The translations under genes and the position numbers were made by a program. A model generated the notes under the pieces. That model made no database searches. It was not told where the DNA came from and saw only the letters and a list, made by a program, of their open reading frames with translations. This document shows positions 1 to 8,812 of a DNA stretch of 64,000 nt, piece after piece (the stretch's first letter is position 1; every line of letters starts with the position of its first letter). This DNA is from Rhodocyclaceae bacterium. GTDB taxonomy: Bacteria > Pseudomonadota > Gammaproteobacteria > Burkholderiales > Rhodocyclaceae. Location: assembly GCA_016721505.1 (NCBI GenBank), contig JADKHX010000008.1:124001-188000 (forward strand), written 5' to 3'.

Positions 1-51
1 GCACCATAAGTCGTTTCACCCAACCGGGCACAAGTCCGAGGAAAAACCGAA

Positions 52-279
52 ATGAAATCCATTTTTGTCATAGGTATCGCGCTGGTAGTTCTGGGCGGTG
101 CCGTGCTTGGCTACGCGCAGTACAGCTATACCACCACAGATCAGGTTCTCAAGATCGGCCCGATATCGGCCACGGCAGAACAGACTCACACGGTTACGCT
201 GCCGCCACTGCTGGGCTGGTTGCTGCTCGGCAGCGGAGTAGCGACGCTTGCTTTCGCGTTATTGAGTAAGAAAAAATGA
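52..279 (+). CDS. Small two-helix inner-membrane protein, function unknown
   Basis: The 75-residue product has an N-terminal hydrophobic helix (about residues 4-22), a short polar middle rich in Thr, and a second hydrophobic helix (about 52-70) ending in SKKK, so a small inner-membrane protein with a short positively charged tail is likely. A GAGGAAAA purine stretch lies about 10 bases before the ATG and supports this start. A second tiny membrane gene follows after 16 bases, so the two are probably co-transcribed. The layout resembles small stress-associated membrane proteins of Proteobacteria, but no family could be assigned with certainty. Function is unknown. Confidence 0.7.
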   Translation: MKSIFVIGIALVVLGGAVLGYAQYSYTTTDQVLKIGPISATAEQTHTVTLPPLLGWLLLGSGVATLAFALLSKKK

Positions 280-295
280 ACGGACAGGTCGCCAA

Positions 296-439
296 ATGAA
301 TACCCACGTCGCGCTTGCTCCTCTGGTATCGCTGTTCGCCGGGATTCTCATCCTTGTGATGCCACGCTTGCTCAACTACATCGTCGCCGTCTATCTAATT
401 GCCATTGGTTTGATTGGGATTTTCGGCATCGGCCATTAG
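296..439 (+). CDS. DUF3096-like mini membrane protein (47 aa)
   Basis: A 47-codon reading frame encodes an almost entirely hydrophobic peptide with the core MPRLLNYIVAVYLIAIGLIG, which matches the pattern I know for the DUF3096 family of very small membrane proteins. It begins with ATG 16 bases after the stop of the preceding small membrane gene and ends in TAG. One or two membrane helices cover nearly the whole chain. The role of the family is unknown. It is short enough to be missed by gene callers, but the family-like motif and the tandem arrangement make it believable. Confidence 0.65.
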   Translation: MNTHVALAPLVSLFAGILILVMPRLLNYIVAVYLIAIGLIGIFGIGH

Positions 440-988
440 CATTAGCAACACCGCATTCGGTCGAGAGTTTCCGGCTGGGTTCACGCAGGGCAAGCACTAA
501 GGCTGCGACGACTGTGGTTCCCAAGAGCGCGGTGGAACGCAGTGACACGTTTCACTGTTTCTGGCATCGAAATCCGTCTCCGCCAAAGTTACTGCGATGG
601 CGCTGGATCTCATTTCGCTCTTCAAGAAAATGATGGATCAAGTGCAGAATTTTGAAATGAAGGGTGGTCGCAGTTAGGAGACTGCTTCAGACTGGGAGGC
701 GACAGTCGGGTTGCAAAACCCGATCAGCGTTTTCAGAATCGAGCATTGATAGAACCCTCGGAAACGTATGGCGGCTTCCGGGGGTGCTGCGGCCAGTGGC
801 GTCAGTCCCCGCGCCGCGCCGCAACAAATTCACCCCGACTGTCGGCTGACCAAACGCTGGCTGCCTCCACTCGGGGTACTGAAGCTATTGACCGATTGTG
901 AAAGCTGACGCCCACCGTCGAGTTAGCCAGCCTAGTGCGGCTGTATGCTCGAGATTTTCCTTGCACGCTGGATTGGGTGGTTTTCTTG
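440..988. other. 549-bp stretch without a convincing gene
   Basis: No reading frame here has a recognisable product. A short frame at 597-677 (26 codons, MALDLISLFKKMMDQVQNFE then MKGGRS) can be extended upstream to about 546 without an ATG and might be the tail of a decayed gene. The frame at 664-849 has no recognisable protein features. The region follows two small membrane genes and precedes a convergent cupin gene. I see no clear terminator. Confidence 0.5.
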
Positions 989-1465
989 CTACTTTATTGC
1001 GATCTCGATCGGCACTGCATCCAGCGGCGATTCAAAAGCAATGAAGAGAACACATGGATCAGCGCTTGCGCAGAACCCCTTGTGCGCTAGTTTGGCGGGC
1101 CCATACGCGTAAGTACCCGGTTTGAGGACGGCCGTCTTCTGGCCGTCATAGGTGACATGAAGCTCACCTGCTACCAGCACCATGCGCTCCGCCGAAGTAT
1201 GCCAATGAAGAGGGAGAGTCGACTTGGCTGGCAATTTGAAGAAAACGTCCACGTTGTCTTTTGCAGGATCGCCGTGAAGAACAGCAATGCCGCATCCTTT
1301 GGGCAAGAACGGTGGGCAGGGCCCCCACTTAAGCTGAGGATCATCGTGCGCCAACGCAAGTGCCTGCTCAGCAACCGGTGTTTGTGCGTACGCGAAGGAC
1401 CCGGCGAGGCTCAACAAAAACAACGAACCTACCTGTAAGCAACGAACAATGGCTAGTTTACCCAT
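989..1465 (-). CDS. Secreted cupin-domain protein
   Basis: The 158-residue product starts with a typical signal peptide (positive MGKLAIVR, hydrophobic core, AYA cleavage region near residue 27), so it should be periplasmic. The rest forms a single cupin barrel: the first metal-binding motif is seen as LHWHTSAERMVLVAGEL (two His, then Glu), followed by a Gly/Pro-rich turn KPGTYAYGP and the second motif area around AHKGFC. Single-domain secreted cupins of this type are often annotated as DUF4437/cupin_2 proteins; the substrate is not known. It is the last gene of the minus-strand block starting at tetR, separated from the thioesterase upstream by about 120 bases. Confidence 0.8.
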   Translation of the reverse strand: MGKLAIVRCLQVGSLFLLSLAGSFAYAQTPVAEQALALAHDDPQLKWGPCPPFLPKGCGIAVLHGDPAKDNVDVFFKLPAKSTLPLHWHTSAERMVLVAGELHVTYDGQKTAVLKPGTYAYGPAKLAHKGFCASADPCVLFIAFESPLDAVPIEIAIK

Positions 1466-1584
1466 GACGCATTTCTCCTAATGGCTGACGGTGATATTCG
1501 GTGTAATTGCTGCCGTAAAAAGCATCGCCGCTGAATATACCTTGCCCGCATAAACCTTGACCAGTGGAGCGACAATGGGGTTGA

Positions 1585-2019
1585 TCATGTCTTGTTCTCG
1601 TTTTCATTGCGGCCAACAAGAAAAAGGAACCGGCCGATGCAAACCAGCTTGCCTTCAAGTCGTAACTGAACGGATACGGTGGTAATGCGCCGACCGGCCC
1701 GCACGATATTGGGTATTGCCTGCAAGGTTCCCTCAAAAGCCGGCCGCAGGTAATCAAAGGTCATCGTCGAGCATAAGGGCACCTCATCATCGCCGCGCTG
1801 GCGGGCCAGATGGGCTGCTGCGGTCACTTCACCAAAGCTCGCAAGAATGCCGCCATGAAATGTTCTGATCATGGGATTCCCGATATGCGAATCACGGAAA
1901 TCCATAAAGTACCGTGTTTCTCCGTTCAGCGTTTCCTCACGAAAGCCGAGAAAGTCGACAAAAGGCTCGTCACACAGTCTCATGATGGGTGCCTCTGCGC
2001 TAATGGGCTTTGCACTCAT
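1585..2019 (-). CDS. Hotdog-fold thioesterase (PaaI family), second of a pair
   Basis: This 144-residue protein carries the hotdog-fold signature FHGGILASFGEVTAAAH, the HGG-type active-site helix of PaaI-like acyl-CoA thioesterases, followed by the expected beta-sheet pattern (TMTFDYLRPA, ITTVSVQLRLEGK). It would hydrolyse an acyl-CoA or acyl-carrier thioester in the cytoplasm; the acyl chain cannot be predicted. The ATG is two bases after the stop of the preceding thioesterase gene, so the two are translationally linked and probably work on related substrates or as a heteromer. Length is normal for the family. Confidence 0.85.
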   Translation of the reverse strand: MSAKPISAEAPIMRLCDEPFVDFLGFREETLNGETRYFMDFRDSHIGNPMIRTFHGGILASFGEVTAAAHLARQRGDDEVPLCSTMTFDYLRPAFEGTLQAIPNIVRAGRRITTVSVQLRLEGKLVCIGRFLFLVGRNENENKT

Positions 2020-2021
2020 TG

Positions 2022-2501
2022 TCAGGAGCCTCCAGCTTCACTGTCCAAGGTGGGCCCCATGGTGCCGATGGCAAAAGAGCCGGCAACCATCGCCAACAGC
2101 TCACCACTGTCTTCTGCAAACGCGCGGCCGCTGATAAAGGCAACCGTATCAGTCTTGCCTATGCATTCAACCACTGCTTTCAAACCGGCTGCGGGTGGAA
2201 TGCTGCGCATAAAATCGACACGTAAATCAATAGTGGCAATCGGCTTTAATGAGCCCAGCGATGAAAAAATAGACAGTCCGCAGGTTGTATCAAGCAGTGT
2301 TACCAGCGCACCTCTGTGCAGCGAACCCCTGCGATCAGACAACTGCTCAGAGAATGGCATGCTCATCTCGGCATGACCATCGTTAACAATGCCGATGTCA
2401 ATTTTGAATGTATCGAACAAAGGGTGATTAGTGCCAAAAAACGCTTTAGCCATCATGAGATGTGGAGCAATATTACTGTTCATTTTTATGACCCCAGCCA
2501 T
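2022..2501 (-). CDS. Hotdog-fold thioesterase (PaaI family), first of a pair
   Basis: The 159-residue product is a PaaI-type hotdog protein: the central helix is LHRGALVTLLDTTCGLSIF, with Asp in the usual catalytic position, followed by ATIDLRVDFMRSIPP, the typical strand and turn. A shorter start at 2483 (MNSNIAPH) has a GGGG tract about 9 bases upstream and may be the true one. It lies 38 bases after the BtrH-like gene and immediately before a second thioesterase. A tandem thioesterase pair next to a putative acyltransferase suggests acyl-group processing, but this is inference. Confidence 0.85.
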   Translation of the reverse strand: MAGVIKMNSNIAPHLMMAKAFFGTNHPLFDTFKIDIGIVNDGHAEMSMPFSEQLSDRRGSLHRGALVTLLDTTCGLSIFSSLGSLKPIATIDLRVDFMRSIPPAAGLKAVVECIGKTDTVAFISGRAFAEDSGELLAMVAGSFAIGTMGPTLDSEAGGS

Positions 2502-2539
2502 CTCTGGCTGATTTTTTGGGAAGCGACTAGCAGCATGCC

Positions 2540-3511
2540 TCAGAACGCAAGGGCAGCATCTGCATAATTGCGTTCTGCTTTCATGACGGCAGAGATGGCG
2601 TCTGCAATGGCGGCATCAGGAAAGTGTGCGCCTTCAGAGGCTGACTTCAGGCACGCGGCTAATTCAGACCATGTTTTTTCGCTGGCCCTCATCAAGAGCG
2701 GGAGTCGATGTAGAAGTATACCTGCGTCATAGTGAACCGCTTCGTCGAGGAACTCGGCATACATTTTCCGGAATCCACCACCTCCTGTTCCGCGCTTCTC
2801 TATGACTTGATAGGCAAACCGGGTTGTCCAGCGCCAATCGCCAGTTGCCTTCCAGCGACCAAGGTCAGCCAGCCAAGTTTCCAGTGCCGATATCCCATTC
2901 GCGGCCAATGCCTTGGCGTTGTAATGTATTACGTTTGTGATTATCTCGGGAGTAATTTCCCCTTGAAACGAACCTGGCGTGAACATGTTGCCATGGTGAA
3001 CAAACGGTGGCTGGGTAGAAAACCGTGCGCGGGTGAGGGCCTCCTCTGTGACAGACAATACATCGGGGCGCTCGGTGTCGGTAACCAGAACATCGCCCGT
3101 CTCCGGGTTTCTCGACCAGGCCGCTATGGCGTGGCCCGGAAAGTGGGTTGTGCTGCCGAAGTAGGGTAAATGAAAAATGTCTGTCAGCAAAAGAGTAGGG
3201 TGGCCCGCATCCAGACGATCACCAAGCAATGCAACGGCAGACTCTGGCGACTCGAATGTTTTCCATTCGAATGGCACCCCGATGCTTTGAAACACGCGCT
3301 CTTCAAATCCCAGTGATCGTACATGCACTAAAAACGGTACGGGAGCATCAGCCAGATCCAGATAGGTAACGCCGAGGCCAGAGCCCAGTCCAAAACACAT
3401 GGCTTCGGAAATATCCAGTCCGTTGAATTCAAGCAGATCACGAATTGCGGAGCTGGCACAATGCCGTCCAGCAGAGTGGGTTACTCGAGATTGGGTGGCA
3501 CATTTACTCAT
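2540..3511 (-). CDS. BtrH-like N-terminal domain / DUF4872 protein
   Basis: The 323-residue protein begins with the arrangement typical of BtrH_N domains: GRHCASSAIRDLLEFNG, where the Cys (residue ~18) is the putative nucleophile, then GLGSGLG, and a later HFPGHAIAAW holding the conserved His. The C-terminal half is helical and matches the DUF4872 region. In butirosin biosynthesis BtrH transfers an acyl side chain from a carrier protein to an aminoglycoside; most other family members are uncharacterised. No carrier protein gene is visible here. It starts 16 bases after the truncated hydrolase frame ends and precedes two thioesterases. Confidence in the family is good, in any reaction low. Confidence 0.75.
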   Translation of the reverse strand: MSKCATQSRVTHSAGRHCASSAIRDLLEFNGLDISEAMCFGLGSGLGVTYLDLADAPVPFLVHVRSLGFEERVFQSIGVPFEWKTFESPESAVALLGDRLDAGHPTLLLTDIFHLPYFGSTTHFPGHAIAAWSRNPETGDVLVTDTERPDVLSVTEEALTRARFSTQPPFVHHGNMFTPGSFQGEITPEIITNVIHYNAKALAANGISALETWLADLGRWKATGDWRWTTRFAYQVIEKRGTGGGGFRKMYAEFLDEAVHYDAGILLHRLPLLMRASEKTWSELAACLKSASEGAHFPDAAIADAISAVMKAERNYADAALAF

Positions 3512-3526
3512 TGGTTTTTGGCTTTT

Positions 3527-3976
3527 TCATGGTGAAGGATAGGGAATCCAATATCCAATGGGCTTTCGGGGAGTATGACGGCCGCTGGGCACAGCCGCCA
3601 ATCGCCGAGTCAGGCGTCGCGATTTGCAAAAATGCCAGCCGAATGACACCCCGCACGGCCTGGTGCAGGAAACGCCGCAAAAGGAAAGCGAATCCACACC
3701 ATCGGGCGACCAACCGCTGTCGCCATGACCTCGCAGATCAATCGCAAGCGCGTAATAACCGTGGTTGGCAATTGCCTCAGCAGTGTTCTTCCAGGCATGC
3801 CGCGTCTGCCCACCACCATGCAAAAGAATCACTGGTGGATTGGCCGAGTCACCCCAGGCGTGGGCAGCGATCTCGATTCCGTCGTCCGTCGGAAAGCGCA
3901 GTTCGTCGTGTATGCGCGAAGCTTTTTCATGATAATTTGAGCACTGCACCGTTCTCTCCTTAATCTCGAAGTCCAA
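3527..3976 (-). pseudogene. Truncated alpha/beta hydrolase (N-terminal ~95 residues only)
   Basis: Residues ~25-95 read as the start of an alpha/beta hydrolase: VILLHGGGQTRHAW (oxyanion-hole HGGG), then ALAIDLRGHGDSGWSPDG. After this the expected nucleophile elbow (G-x-S-x-G) never appears. The frame continues into unrelated Cys/Arg-rich sequence and stops at 3527. None of the other minus-strand frames of 3530-3690 resumes the family. The catalytic Ser, Asp and His are therefore missing and the gene is broken by a deletion or replacement near position 3690. The ATG overlaps the end of the RND pump gene by 17 bases, so the intact ancestor was probably part of the efflux operon. Confidence 0.75.
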
Positions 3977-6900
3977 CGGCCAAACGCTTTTGTTGCAGGC
4001 GCGTCACCGCGTGTTCCACCAAGGAATAGACCGCCGGCACCACCACCAAAGTGAGTAGCGTTGATGAAATCATTCCGCCGATCACCGCCACGGCCATGGG
4101 ACCGTTGGTGTCTGCACCGGCGCCCACACCAAGCGCTGCCGGGAGCAGCGCCAGAACGATGGTAAGTGAGGTCATCAGAACCGGGCGCATCCGAACTGGG
4201 CAGGCCTCCAGAAGCGCGGCGTCGATGTCAGCACCTTTTTGCCTCAATTGGTTGGTGAGATCGACTAGCAGAATGGAATTTTTTGCGACCAAACCAACCA
4301 GCAACACAAGTCCCACCATGGAGTAGATGTTCAGCGTATGTCCGGCGAGCCACAGAGCGGCACCGCCGCCGACGACAGCAAGTGGCTGTGCAACCATTAC
4401 CACCAAAGGCTGCAGGAACGAGTTGAACTGACTCGCCAGCACCATGTACACCAGGACAATTGCCGTGACAAAGGCAAACAGCATGTAGCTCATTGTTTTG
4501 CCGAATTCCTCGGCCTGGCCAATCATTTGCACGGTATAGCCTGGCGTTAATAGCGGTGCCGCGATCCGCTGTACACGCCCCACGGCATCTGACATGCTCA
4601 CCTTGGGTGCGCTGTAGAACTTCGCGGCGTATTGCAAATCAAACCCGCTGATTACCGCTGGGCCAAGTCGTCGTTCCATTTTGATGAGATTGTCCAAACG
4701 CACCATCTCACCATTCCCGGCGCGCAGGTAAATACGCGCCAAGTCTTCGGGATGCTGCAAACTGCCGTCAGCTGCTTTCAAGCGAATGTCGTAGCGCTCT
4801 GCATCGCCAGTGCGGTCATTGAAACGGGCGATGTCTAATCCGCCTGCGAGAATATTCACCGCTTGCGCGACATCGCGCGCCGAAAGACCGAGGCTTGTCA
4901 CCCGCTCGCGGCTCAACGCTGTTTCGAGTTGCGGCAGATCCAGTTGCAATTCCAGATCCACCCTCCCCAGGCTCGGATCGCTAGCCAGTTCCTTGTTGAG
5001 GGCATTGGCGAGTTGGCCCACCTGATTCAAATCCGGACCGGCGAGAACAAATTGCAGGGGTTCGCCGCGCTGGCCACCTACAGTCGAGCGTGGCCCGGGA
5101 AAGGCCTCCACTCCGGGGATTGTCGCCAGTTCAACGCGCAGCACGTCTATCAGCTCCTGTTGCGTGATCGTGCGCGCATTCCAGGGGGCCATGGTGATAT
5201 CAGCGAAGCCTTTATTGACTTGCCCTGTCTGGTCGGTGCCGATGGTGCTGAACGTACCAACGATTTCGGGATGCCGTGCCAGGACTGCCTCAATATCTCG
5301 CACACGTGCATCGGCATACTCGATACCTGTTCCGAGGGGCGTCTTGAAGTTCACCAGAAAACGTCCCTCGTCCTGTACCGGCATGAAACCCCCGCCGAGG
5401 TGTGCGAAGAACCAGCCGCTGCCAACCACGACCGCCACGGTGATGGCGACCACCGTCCACCGGAAACGCAAGGCGCGGTCCAACAAAACGCGATAAACCG
5501 TATCCATGGCATGAAAGCCACGCTCCAGAAAGCTGGAGACACGACCGGTGGATGGTGTCACCCGCAGGTGTCGCGCGCACAGCATGGGTGTCAGAGTCAG
5601 GGCGACGAACAGCGAAACCAGCACCCCCGCACTGACGACCACGGCAAATGCCTGAAAGAAACGCCCTATGATGCCGCCCATGAAGATAACCGGAGCAAAT
5701 ATCGCCACCAGTGTCAGCGAGGCGGCCATCACCGCAAACTCGACTTCCCGTGTGCCATTCAAGGCTGCGCTTACGGGGTCGGAGTCGAGGTGTACACGAT
5801 GACGGTAGATGTTCTCCAGCACCACTATCGCATCATCCACGACAACACCAATGAGCAGCAGCAAGCCAAGCAGGGTCATGGTATTGAAGGTGAAGCCGGC
5901 GAAATACATCACGGCCACCGCGCCCAGCAAAGACACCGGGATGGCCATGGCTACGATCAGAGTGGAGCGCAGATTGAGCAGGAAGAGCCAGACCACCAGC
6001 GCGGTGAATAGCGTCCCGGTCAGGAGGTGTTCTTCGAGTGCGGCGACAATTTCCCGGATCAGGCTCGCGTCATTGCTTGCGACCGACAAGGTCATGCCAG
6101 CAGGAAGTTGCGGAATGATTTCCCGTTCCAGACGGCGCTCCACCTCGTTGGCGACGGCAACGGCGTTGGACCCACTCACTTTCACCACGCCGATGCCCAC
6201 GGCCGGTTTGCCCATATAGCGTGCCAGTTGCCGGTTGTCCGCCAGCCCATCTTCCACCGTCGCGATGTCGGCGAGGCGGATGGGTGCCCCGCCCCGATAG
6301 GCCACGATCAGTTTTTCAAGTTCGGGGGCACTGTGAAACTCCAGATCAAGCTTGATCAGATCTTCGTGCTTGCCACCCACCAGAAAGCCACCCGGCAAAC
6401 GTACGTGTTCGGCATCGAAGGCACGCGTCACGTCCTGGATCGTGATGCCTTGGCCCGCCATGCGTTCCGGGTCCAGACTGACCCGCAGGGTGCGTTCTCT
6501 ATCGCCCCCAAGACGTACCTCGCCCACGCCGTTAACCGTTTCCAGCCGCTTCTTGATGACGTTACGGGCATATTGATTAAGCTGTTGCGGCGTGCGATCC
6601 CCTTGCAATGCCAGCCAAATGATCGGCGTCGCACCGATCTCGACTTTTGCCACGATCGGTGGCTTGGCTTCGCGAGGCAGCCGATTGAGCACTTGATTGA
6701 CCTTGGCCTGCACTTCATTGAAGGCTGCGCCGAGGTCCTTCTCCATCGCGAATCGAACGCTGATGAGCGAGACCCCGGATGCCGAGGTTGATTCCACGTG
6801 TTCTATGCCAGGAACGCTATTGACGGCTGACTCAATGACCTTGGTAATGCTGGAATTCACAATCTCCGGGTCACCACCGGGCAGGGCAGTGGTAATGGAA

Positions 6901-7034
6901 ATCATGGGGAAATCAATGTTGGGGTAACGATCGACACCGATGCGCTGAAAACTGATCAGACCAAACAGGACCAGCACCCCCGACAGCATGTACGCCAGCA
7001 CGTGGCGCTTTACGGAAAGTTCCGGCAGATTCAT
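3960..7034 (-). CDS. RND efflux pump inner-membrane transporter (HAE1/AcrB type)
   Basis: The 1024-residue length and two-fold repeated layout (membrane helix, large periplasmic loop, membrane bundle) match tripartite RND exporters. TM1 begins with VKRHVLAYMLSGVLVLFG. TM4 carries the proton-relay pair in GVVVDDAIVVLENIYRHR near residue 400, and the second half has GLVAKNSILLVDL. It would export hydrophobic or amphiphilic compounds from the inner membrane or periplasm using the proton gradient, docking to the adaptor encoded just upstream. Its ATG overlaps the adaptor stop (ATGA). No outer-membrane channel gene is present, so a TolC-like protein elsewhere is presumably used. The substrate is unknown. 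Confidence 0.95.
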   Translation of the reverse strand: MNLPELSVKRHVLAYMLSGVLVLFGLISFQRIGVDRYPNIDFPMISITTALPGGDPEIVNSSITKVIESAVNSVPGIEHVESTSASGVSLISVRFAMEKDLGAAFNEVQAKVNQVLNRLPREAKPPIVAKVEIGATPIIWLALQGDRTPQQLNQYARNVIKKRLETVNGVGEVRLGGDRERTLRVSLDPERMAGQGITIQDVTRAFDAEHVRLPGGFLVGGKHEDLIKLDLEFHSAPELEKLIVAYRGGAPIRLADIATVEDGLADNRQLARYMGKPAVGIGVVKVSGSNAVAVANEVERRLEREIIPQLPAGMTLSVASNDASLIREIVAALEEHLLTGTLFTALVVWLFLLNLRSTLIVAMAIPVSLLGAVAVMYFAGFTFNTMTLLGLLLLIGVVVDDAIVVLENIYRHRVHLDSDPVSAALNGTREVEFAVMAASLTLVAIFAPVIFMGGIIGRFFQAFAVVVSAGVLVSLFVALTLTPMLCARHLRVTPSTGRVSSFLERGFHAMDTVYRVLLDRALRFRWTVVAITVAVVVGSGWFFAHLGGGFMPVQDEGRFLVNFKTPLGTGIEYADARVRDIEAVLARHPEIVGTFSTIGTDQTGQVNKGFADITMAPWNARTITQQELIDVLRVELATIPGVEAFPGPRSTVGGQRGEPLQFVLAGPDLNQVGQLANALNKELASDPSLGRVDLELQLDLPQLETALSRERVTSLGLSARDVAQAVNILAGGLDIARFNDRTGDAERYDIRLKAADGSLQHPEDLARIYLRAGNGEMVRLDNLIKMERRLGPAVISGFDLQYAAKFYSAPKVSMSDAVGRVQRIAAPLLTPGYTVQMIGQAEEFGKTMSYMLFAFVTAIVLVYMVLASQFNSFLQPLVVMVAQPLAVVGGGAALWLAGHTLNIYSMVGLVLLVGLVAKNSILLVDLTNQLRQKGADIDAALLEACPVRMRPVLMTSLTIVLALLPAALGVGAGADTNGPMAVAVIGGMISSTLLTLVVVPAVYSLVEHAVTRLQQKRLAVGLRD

Positions 7035-8113
7035 GGTGCGCTCTTGACGGTCCGCACAGCAGCACCGTCACTGAGATAGGCAGCGCCATCGACTGCGACC
7101 GTCTCCGGACCGCTCAGGCCAGACAGGATTTCCGCCATGCCATCCTTGCGTTCCCCAATGCGTACGATGACCTGGCGTGCTTTGTCTTCACTGACGACAT
7201 ATACCACTTCGCCGGCTGGCCGGCGAACGATACTCGATTCAGGCACGAGCAAGGCGTTTTGTCGAACGTCGATTTCGACGAAACCGGTGACGCTAGCTCC
7301 GGCGCGCCAGGCACCAGGATTGGGGAAATCGACAACAGCCGTAATGGAACGGCTTCCAGCGCCAACCATGGGACGCAGTTCAGTGACTACTGTGCTCACT
7401 TTTTCGTCAGGCGCGATTGGGCTGACGAGTGCGACTTTCATTCCCGCGCGTAGATGCCGTGCCACAGTCTCTGGAAATGGCAACTGCGCGCGCAGGTTAC
7501 CGCCTTGCGCGATAAGAAACATTGGCGTGCCCTCTTTGACGTGATCACCGACCGATACTTTGCGCGATTCGACCGTACCCGTAATCGGGGCGAGCACAAC
7601 AGCCTTGGCGAGACGATCACGCGCCATGACGAGCCGGGATTGCGCGGCTTCACCGGCGGCCTCTTGCGCGGCAAGTTGCGATGCGGATGCATCCAGCACG
7701 GCACGGGAAATGAAGTTGCGCGCGACAAGATCCTTGTTCCTTTCCAGAGTGCGGCGGTCCTGGGCGATTTGGGCGTCGAGACGCGCGACATCGGCAGTAG
7801 CTGCCCGCTCTTCCTGAGTCAGTTGTGTGGTCTCCAGATGGGCGAGTGGGGTGCCTGCCTGCACCTTGTCACCGGCATCGTGAAGGATGGCGATGATGCG
7901 ACCAGGCACTTCCGCGGACACCTCAGGAGTTGCGCGCGATTCGACCCGCCCTACGGAGAACAGCACCACCGGGACATCACGCCGCATCACCTGGGCAAGA
8001 GTTACTAGGGTGCCTTTCGTCTCGGCAGGCGGCGGAACTGTTTTCTTGACGCAACCGACAAGAAGTGTAGGAGCCACGATGATGAGTGCGAGGATAACGA
8101 AAGGCGTCTTCAT
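7031..8113 (-). CDS. RND efflux periplasmic adaptor lipoprotein (membrane fusion protein)
   Basis: Starting at the ATG at 8113 the protein is 360 residues long, with a lipoprotein signal peptide and lipobox LVGC (residues 18-21), so it should be anchored to the inner membrane. It shows the membrane-fusion layout: first biotinyl-lipoyl half (VSAEVPGRIIAILHDAGDKV), a coiled-coil hairpin (DVARLDAQIAQDRRTLERNK...), second lipoyl half (LAPITGTVESRKVSVGDHVK) and beta-barrel. It bridges the RND pump to an outer-membrane channel. The start codon overlaps the tetR stop (ATGA) and its own stop overlaps the pump start, so the three genes form one tightly coupled operon. A longer frame reaching 8200 lacks the signal peptide at its N-terminus and is less likely. 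Confidence 0.93.
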   Translation of the reverse strand: MKTPFVILALIIVAPTLLVGCVKKTVPPPAETKGTLVTLAQVMRRDVPVVLFSVGRVESRATPEVSAEVPGRIIAILHDAGDKVQAGTPLAHLETTQLTQEERAATADVARLDAQIAQDRRTLERNKDLVARNFISRAVLDASASQLAAQEAAGEAAQSRLVMARDRLAKAVVLAPITGTVESRKVSVGDHVKEGTPMFLIAQGGNLRAQLPFPETVARHLRAGMKVALVSPIAPDEKVSTVVTELRPMVGAGSRSITAVVDFPNPGAWRAGASVTGFVEIDVRQNALLVPESSIVRRPAGEVVYVVSEDKARQVIVRIGERKDGMAEILSGLSGPETVAVDGAAYLSDGAAVRTVKSAP

Positions 8114-8715
8114 TTTTGATCTCCGTCCACAAACAGTTGGGCGAGTAGTGCCATGGCGTGTTTGGCAATGAATTTCGGCTGGTCGAGAGTCGTGTGCCAT
8201 CCCGGCAGGAAACGACGCATGGGTGCGGTCTCCATGTGGTACATGACCAGCGCGCAGATGGATATAGCTACCATATGGGAATCATGTGCGGGGGCGATTT
8301 CCTTCGCGAGCGTCAGCAGTGCATCAAAGGGTTCGGCAAACACTTCCTCGGCGAGTAGTTTCAGTCGTGTCTCATTGCCATCAATGCGCTCACGCTGCAA
8401 CAGCGCAAGAAAGTCGGGATCACGACCCATGCCCTCGGCTAGGGTCTCGACGAATCGATTCAGTCGTTCCAGTGGCGTGCCGGGAATAGCGATCGCCTGC
8501 GTCAGCACCACCGACTTGTCCTTGAACGCATAGGCCATGGCCGCGAGGTACAGGGCTTCCTTGTCAGCAAAGTGGTGGTACAAGGCCGCCGCCTGCATTT
8601 CAACTTCTGCCGCGATATCGCGCATCGATACGCCGTGGAATCCCAAACGGGCAAAAAGCGGAATCGCCCGTTCCAGGATGTCTTCGCGTGTGCTGATTAA
8701 CCCTTGCGTCACCAT
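8110..8715 (-). CDS. TetR-family regulator of the efflux operon
   Basis: The 201-residue product has the TetR helix-turn-helix at about residues 12-55 (ILERAIPLFARLGFHGVSMR ... ALYHHFADKEALYLAAMAYA), followed by an all-helical ligand-binding and dimer domain. It is the first gene of the efflux operon and overlaps the adaptor gene by an ATGA, which fits an autoregulated repressor released when a pump substrate binds. A palindrome-like candidate operator lies 20-45 bases upstream. The inducer cannot be predicted from sequence. Confidence 0.9.
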   Translation of the reverse strand: MVTQGLISTREDILERAIPLFARLGFHGVSMRDIAAEVEMQAAALYHHFADKEALYLAAMAYAFKDKSVVLTQAIAIPGTPLERLNRFVETLAEGMGRDPDFLALLQRERIDGNETRLKLLAEEVFAEPFDALLTLAKEIAPAHDSHMVAISICALVMYHMETAPMRRFLPGWHTTLDQPKFIAKHAMALLAQLFVDGDQK

Positions 8716-8735
8716 TGGCTATGCACCCGAAGAAT

Positions 8736-8758
8736 AATGAACTTAACGAACGCTCATT
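8736..8758. promoter_or_regulatory. Candidate TetR operator upstream of the efflux operon
   Basis: A 23-bp imperfect palindrome starts AATGAAC and ends GCTCATT, about 20 bases upstream of the tetR start. Position, size and AT-rich arms fit an operator for the adjacent TetR protein. The assignment rests on location and symmetry only. Confidence 0.45.
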
Positions 8759-8812
8759 AAACATCGATTCACGTCATTGCACAACAGCTGTCTTGACCGA
8801 TGCTGAACAGAG

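Noticed and set aside
664..849. A 61-codon frame in the first intergenic stretch
   Set aside because: Arg/Pro-rich, no recognisable motif, no ribosome binding site seen.
4863..6011. A 382-codon open frame antisense to the RND pump gene
   Set aside because: It is a shadow of the GC-rich pump gene; its translation is His/Gln/Arg-rich without family features, while the opposite frame is a complete RND transporter.
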